Assembly (NCBI GenBank): GCA_008330645.1
Contig: VLTN01000066.1
Coordinates: forward strand, 1-64,000
Source of the DNA: Cafeteria roenbergensis
Lineage: Eukaryota > Sar > Bigyra > Bicosoecida > Cafeteriaceae
Direction: 5' to 3'
Length of the DNA: 64,000 nt
The notes under the pieces were generated by a model. It was not told the DNA's origin and searched no databases. It worked only from the letters and a program-made list of their open reading frames with translations. A program made the translations under genes and the position numbers. The first letter of the stretch is position 1, and the number at the start of each line of letters is the position of its first letter. Of the stretch, positions 60,989 through 64,000 are shown one piece after another.

Positions 60989-62770
60989 TCAGGCGCGCCG
61001 CTGAAGAGTTCGCGCCCGGCTCGACCCGCCCTCGAACCGCGGCGAAAGCATCTCCGCCAGTCGCGACGCCGCCCGGCCGCACGCGAAGCGCAGCTCCCCG
61101 ATGGCAGCCGACTGGGCGTGCCGGGACGCAGACGTCGGCGCGGCAGGATCGCTCTTGGGAAGCCGCTCGTCAGGCACCGGGTTGGAATTCACGTCGATTC
61201 CGTCGTCACTCCCCCCTGCCACCGCACCGAGCAGCTCTGCCGGCTGCGCATCAGCTGACAGGACAAGGAGGGCCCGCGCCTCGTACAGCTCGTCGATGAG
61301 CGTGACGAGGCGCCGCGCCGTGTCGAACTCGTTCTCTCCCAGGCGCCGCACGCCCTGAAGGCCCACGACGGGGAAGCGGTTGGCCACTGCGCGGTAGTCA
61401 CCTGCTCCGAACTCCTGCTCGCACACGGTTGCAAAGTCAAGCACTGCAGCGGACTCGCCGACGCATTGCAGCTGGACCGATCGGCCGTGTGGCAGGGCTA
61501 CCTCGCACGAGCCAGCTTCGGCCGAGGACGTGCCAGCAACGCCTGCAGCGCGGGCCACTGCGGCGAGGAGCCATGCTTCGTCGTCGGTCGACGCTGCGGT
61601 CGAGTCGGTCACGAGCACTCGATCCGGCGCCCCTCCGGCCGCGGCTGCCGCCGTGCGAAAGTCCGTGCCGGCGTCGAGCTGTTCCTGGCGGCAGTGGGCT
61701 GCCAGCAGGTCGAGAAAGGGCAGGAACAGCTCGCGGTTGAGCCCGTCACGGTACAAGTCGCCAAGCGGACGATTGCTCGTGGTCACCACGACCACGCCGA
61801 GGCGGAACAGTTCGGTGAAGACCCGAGACACCACAAGCGCGTCCACAACGTCGTTCACTTGCATTTCGTCGAGGCACAGGACCGCAGTGCCGTCGGCCAT
61901 TCGGCGGCCGGCCATGCGCGCCGCGTCGCGGTGGCTCGCGAACACGTCGACGTCCGCTGCCGCGGCCGCTGCGTTCGCGGGAGGCCCCGCCTTGCCCACC
62001 GCCCCTGTGCCCGACGTGGAGACGCCGCGCCTCCCCAGCGCAGCGAGCAGTGCCTCGCGGGCACAGTGCATTTGCGCGTGAACCTCAGACATCCAGTCGT
62101 GGAAGTGAACCCGCCGAACCGCTCCTCTGGCGACGCCCGCCGTGGAAGGTGTCGCCGGAAGGGGCGCCCCGCCCAAGCAAGCAGTGGGTCGACCCGTCTG
62201 CGGGTCGCGCGGCACACCCGTCTCGGCAACCGGGCTGCCGTCCGGCTGCGGGCCTTGCCACACAAGGCGCTCCCACGCGTCGTTGGACGTTGCAAGCTTG
62301 CCGCGCAGCGCAGCCTCCCCTGCCTCACCCTCGACCAGAGCGTCGTAAAAAGTGTCCATCAGGAGGCTCTTGCCAGTGCCGACCGGCCCCCAGAGGTACA
62401 AGCCGCGAGCTGCAGGCGGCGGCGACGGGCAGCCTGGCGGTGGCGGGCGTGGCTCGCGCTCTGATGGTCCCTTCCCGGCCCGCGCCAGAGAGTCAGCGCG
62501 CATCGCATCCACTGCCCACTTCTCAGACGCGGAGGCATGGTCCAAGAGCTGCGCCCGGAACGCCGCTGTCGTCTCGATGTGGGCGGGCACCCGCCTGAAC
62601 AGCCGGTCCAGCCGGGTGGCCACCGCAGCCTGTGCCTCGTTCCGAACCATGGCGGAATCTGCCGCAACAATCCCCTCGTAACGCTCAACGACCCCAGTGG
62701 TCCCCGACGCAAGCCTTGCGCCGCGCACGGGGGCAGGCCGGAGCCTTGACGCGCAGCGGCGTGCAAGCAT
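60989..62770 (-). CDS. AFG1L: AFG1/LACE1 family mitochondrial ATPase
   Basis: 593 aa from the ATG at 62770; the leader MLARRCASRLRPAPVRGARL is a clear mitochondrial presequence and makes this start preferable to the longer open frame. Walker A is GPVGTGKS (about residue 130), Walker B is AVLCLDEMQVNDVVDA (about residue 295), followed by the sensor-like TTSNRPLGDLY and FLPFLDLL blocks typical of AFG1. Late conserved pieces are DFATVCEQEFGAGDYRAVANRF and RRLVTLIDELYEARALL. AFG1L is an AAA-type matrix ATPase linked to turnover of respiratory-chain subunits and to import quality control. Poly-Ala and Ala/Gly inserts lengthen the protein by about 100 residues against animal homologues. Intronless. 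Confidence 0.9.
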   Translation of the reverse strand: MLARRCASRLRPAPVRGARLASGTTGVVERYEGIVAADSAMVRNEAQAAVATRLDRLFRRVPAHIETTAAFRAQLLDHASASEKWAVDAMRADSLARAGKGPSEREPRPPPPGCPSPPPAARGLYLWGPVGTGKSLLMDTFYDALVEGEAGEAALRGKLATSNDAWERLVWQGPQPDGSPVAETGVPRDPQTGRPTACLGGAPLPATPSTAGVARGAVRRVHFHDWMSEVHAQMHCAREALLAALGRRGVSTSGTGAVGKAGPPANAAAAAADVDVFASHRDAARMAGRRMADGTAVLCLDEMQVNDVVDALVVSRVFTELFRLGVVVVTTSNRPLGDLYRDGLNRELFLPFLDLLAAHCRQEQLDAGTDFRTAAAAAGGAPDRVLVTDSTAASTDDEAWLLAAVARAAGVAGTSSAEAGSCEVALPHGRSVQLQCVGESAAVLDFATVCEQEFGAGDYRAVANRFPVVGLQGVRRLGENEFDTARRLVTLIDELYEARALLVLSADAQPAELLGAVAGGSDDGIDVNSNPVPDERLPKSDPAAPTSASRHAQSAAIGELRFACGRAASRLAEMLSPRFEGGSSRARTLQRRA

Positions 62771-63053
62771 GCTTGCTGCTGAGCTCGATGCCCTGCGCCA
62801 CCGGCGATCCGGTCCCCTGCACAGTGGCGGCTGTGTCACACGTTGAGCAGTCCGGCCTGCTGTGCCGCTCGGGCAGACAGTGCGCGGCCCCTGAGCAGCT
62901 CGGTGTGGCAAGCAAGCGGGGCGGCAGAGTCTGTGACGTCATTCGCAGGCAGGTGCGGACGGAGCGGTGGCGGCATGCTTGGGGTATGGGGAAGGGCAAG
63001 CGAGCGCTCCGGCAAGGCAGTGGTCTTCGTACTTGGCGCGCCTCGGCCGCTCG

Positions 63054-64000
63054 TCACAGCACCGCACTGCCCCGCATGAGCTCGGCAACCGCGGTGACGG
63101 CAGCGTTGATCCCCGGCGTCTCTGCCGCGCGCGCCCACTCGGCAGCTGACGCGCTGGGTAGCAGCCCACCCGAAGACCTGGCCAAGAGCGCTCCGCCCCG
63201 CCAGGCGACGTCGTTGTCGTCGCCTTCGGGCGTGAGGGACCACACTGTGACGGCCGCAAGCTCCGACGCCGCCGACCGCAGCTCGCGCTGCAGCCGCGCA
63301 GCCAGACCCGGCATGCGCGCCACCCCCCCCGTGAGCACCACGCCCTGCCACAGCAGCGGCGACCACGCAGGCGCTGCCTCTGCCGCTGCCGCAATGGAGT
63401 CGGCGACGCTGGCAGCAATGCCTGGACAGGAGTCCAGCCCCGACGCCGGCGCCGCGTCGCCAGGCCGGAGCAGGCTCTCCCCCAGGACGAGCCTCTCGGG
63501 GCCGAGCTCAACCACCGCCTCCTCGGCTTCGAAGCCGCCAAGTGGCGGCGGTTCCAGTGCGCGCCGGGGAGCGGAGTCTGTGGTTCTCGTTGTGGCGGCA
63601 GGTGCAGGCGCGGCCGCGGTGGCGGCAGCAGCCGCGGCCTCTGAGACCTCCGCGGCCGGCCACGCCGCAGGCAGGCTCCACCCATCGCCCCACCCGATAT
63701 CGGTTGGCGAGGGGGCGCTAGCTCCACACTTGGGCTCCGTCGCAGCTGCTTCGGAGCCGACGGGCCCCGCCGGCGGTGTCGCAACAGGCGCGGCAGACGC
63801 TTCCAGCGACCGCTTGGTCGGAGGCACAAGCGCCAGCGGCCGCCCAGTGGCCGTCGGCGCAGCGACGCAGAAGCACCCGCAGTCTACACCACCACCAGCA
63901 CCAGAGCTGCTGCTGGCAGAGCTGCTGCTGGCAGAGCTGGAGCTGGAGCTGGAGCTGGAGCTGCTTGGCGCTGCCGTGATTGCAGGCGACGGAAGCAGCG
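63054..64000 (-). CDS. Divergent actin-related protein, 5' partial
   Basis: The frame is open from the right edge to the stop at 63054; the N-terminal half lies outside. After a Ser-rich run, VDCGCFCVAAPTATGRPL matches the actin strand before subdomain 4 (usually VVDxGxxxTxxxPVxxGxxL). Then about 85 Ala/Pro-rich residues, EEAVVELGPERLVLGESLL (actin ...GNERFxxPExLF), and WQGVVLTGGVARMPGLAARL (actin LSGGxxxxPGxxxRL), ending with DDNDVAWRGGALLARS (actin YSVWIGGSILAS). So the nucleotide-cleft residues of the second half are present in outline. The specific ARP class cannot be told; nuclear chromatin ARPs and ARP10 are both possible. Subdomain 4 seems replaced by low-complexity sequence. Confidence 0.65.
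   Translation of the reverse strand, partial: LLPSPAITAAPSSSSSSSSSSSASSSSASSSSGAGGGVDCGCFCVAAPTATGRPLALVPPTKRSLEASAAPVATPPAGPVGSEAAATEPKCGASAPSPTDIGWGDGWSLPAAWPAAEVSEAAAAAATAAAPAPAATTRTTDSAPRRALEPPPLGGFEAEEAVVELGPERLVLGESLLRPGDAAPASGLDSCPGIAASVADSIAAAAEAAPAWSPLLWQGVVLTGGVARMPGLAARLQRELRSAASELAAVTVWSLTPEGDDNDVAWRGGALLARSSGGLLPSASAAEWARAAETPGINAAVTAVAELMRGSAVL
63925..63965. repeat. GAGCTG hexamer repeat encoding Ser run in the ARP
   Basis: Tandem GAGCTG units following two longer GCTGCTGCTGGCA units. On the minus strand they encode a Ser-rich stretch just before the conserved VDCG strand of the actin-related protein. Confidence 0.88.

Noticed and set aside
62771-62911. Longer N-terminus for AFG1L
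   Set aside because: The open frame begins without an ATG, and the ATG at 62770 gives a good mitochondrial presequence.
1-64000. Transposons, LTR or other virus-like elements
   Set aside because: No transposase, reverse transcriptase, integrase, capsid or long terminal repeat was recognised; the only long repeats are the tandem C45 pair and the tRNA copies.

Overview
The window is nuclear DNA from a GC-rich, compact, intron-containing eukaryotic microbe. Spliceosomal introns of about 100-350 bases interrupt the conserved genes, the intron boundaries I could place are GTGAG...(G)CAG, and genes sit close together on both strands. A mitochondrial, glutamine-dependent carbamoyl-phosphate synthetase III-type gene without fused ATCase or DHOase, a sperm-tail PG-repeat (flagellar) protein and the lack of any plastid gene would suit a flagellated stramenopile or haptophyte-like protist (for example a bicosoecid or pelagophyte). 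That assignment is inference; no rRNA or other decisive marker is present.

Layout, 1-24 kb: 3' part of a BCCIP/BCP1 gene (+); RhoGDI (-) sharing a 194-bp divergent promoter with UBXN11 (+); the mitochondrial CPS (+, five exons, 1,620 aa); a long PG-repeat flagellar-type protein (-); a doubtful small membrane protein (-); a syntaxin-type SNARE (+); an MFS transporter (-); a four-finger C2H2 protein (+); and an NDUFA11-like complex I subunit (+).

24-51 kb: a 3,188-aa single-exon protein with a SET methyltransferase domain split by about 850 low-complexity residues (-); a diacylglycerol-kinase-like protein lacking the GGDGT motif (-); two tandem C45/AAT Ntn-hydrolases (+,+) with patchwork near-identity; two large disordered single-exon proteins facing each other (+,-); and an anoctamin/TMEM16 with a recognisable Ca2+ site (+).

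52-64 kb: a visibly AT-richer island with five identical tRNA-Pro(AGG) genes on both strands plus a 120-nt element bounded by a 15-nt inverted repeat; an unrecognised three-exon protein (+); a membrane-anchored alpha/beta-hydrolase-like protein (+, three exons); AFG1/LACE1 mitochondrial ATPase (-); and a divergent actin-related protein running off the right edge (-).

The genes are mostly unrelated housekeeping functions. Three products look mitochondrial (CPS, NDUFA11-like, AFG1L). RhoGDI and UBXN11 share a promoter and both have Rho-family GTPase links. No CRISPR array, transposon, retroelement or virus-like element was recognised. All exon models were made by eye from splice consensus, frame continuity and remembered family motifs; no search was run.
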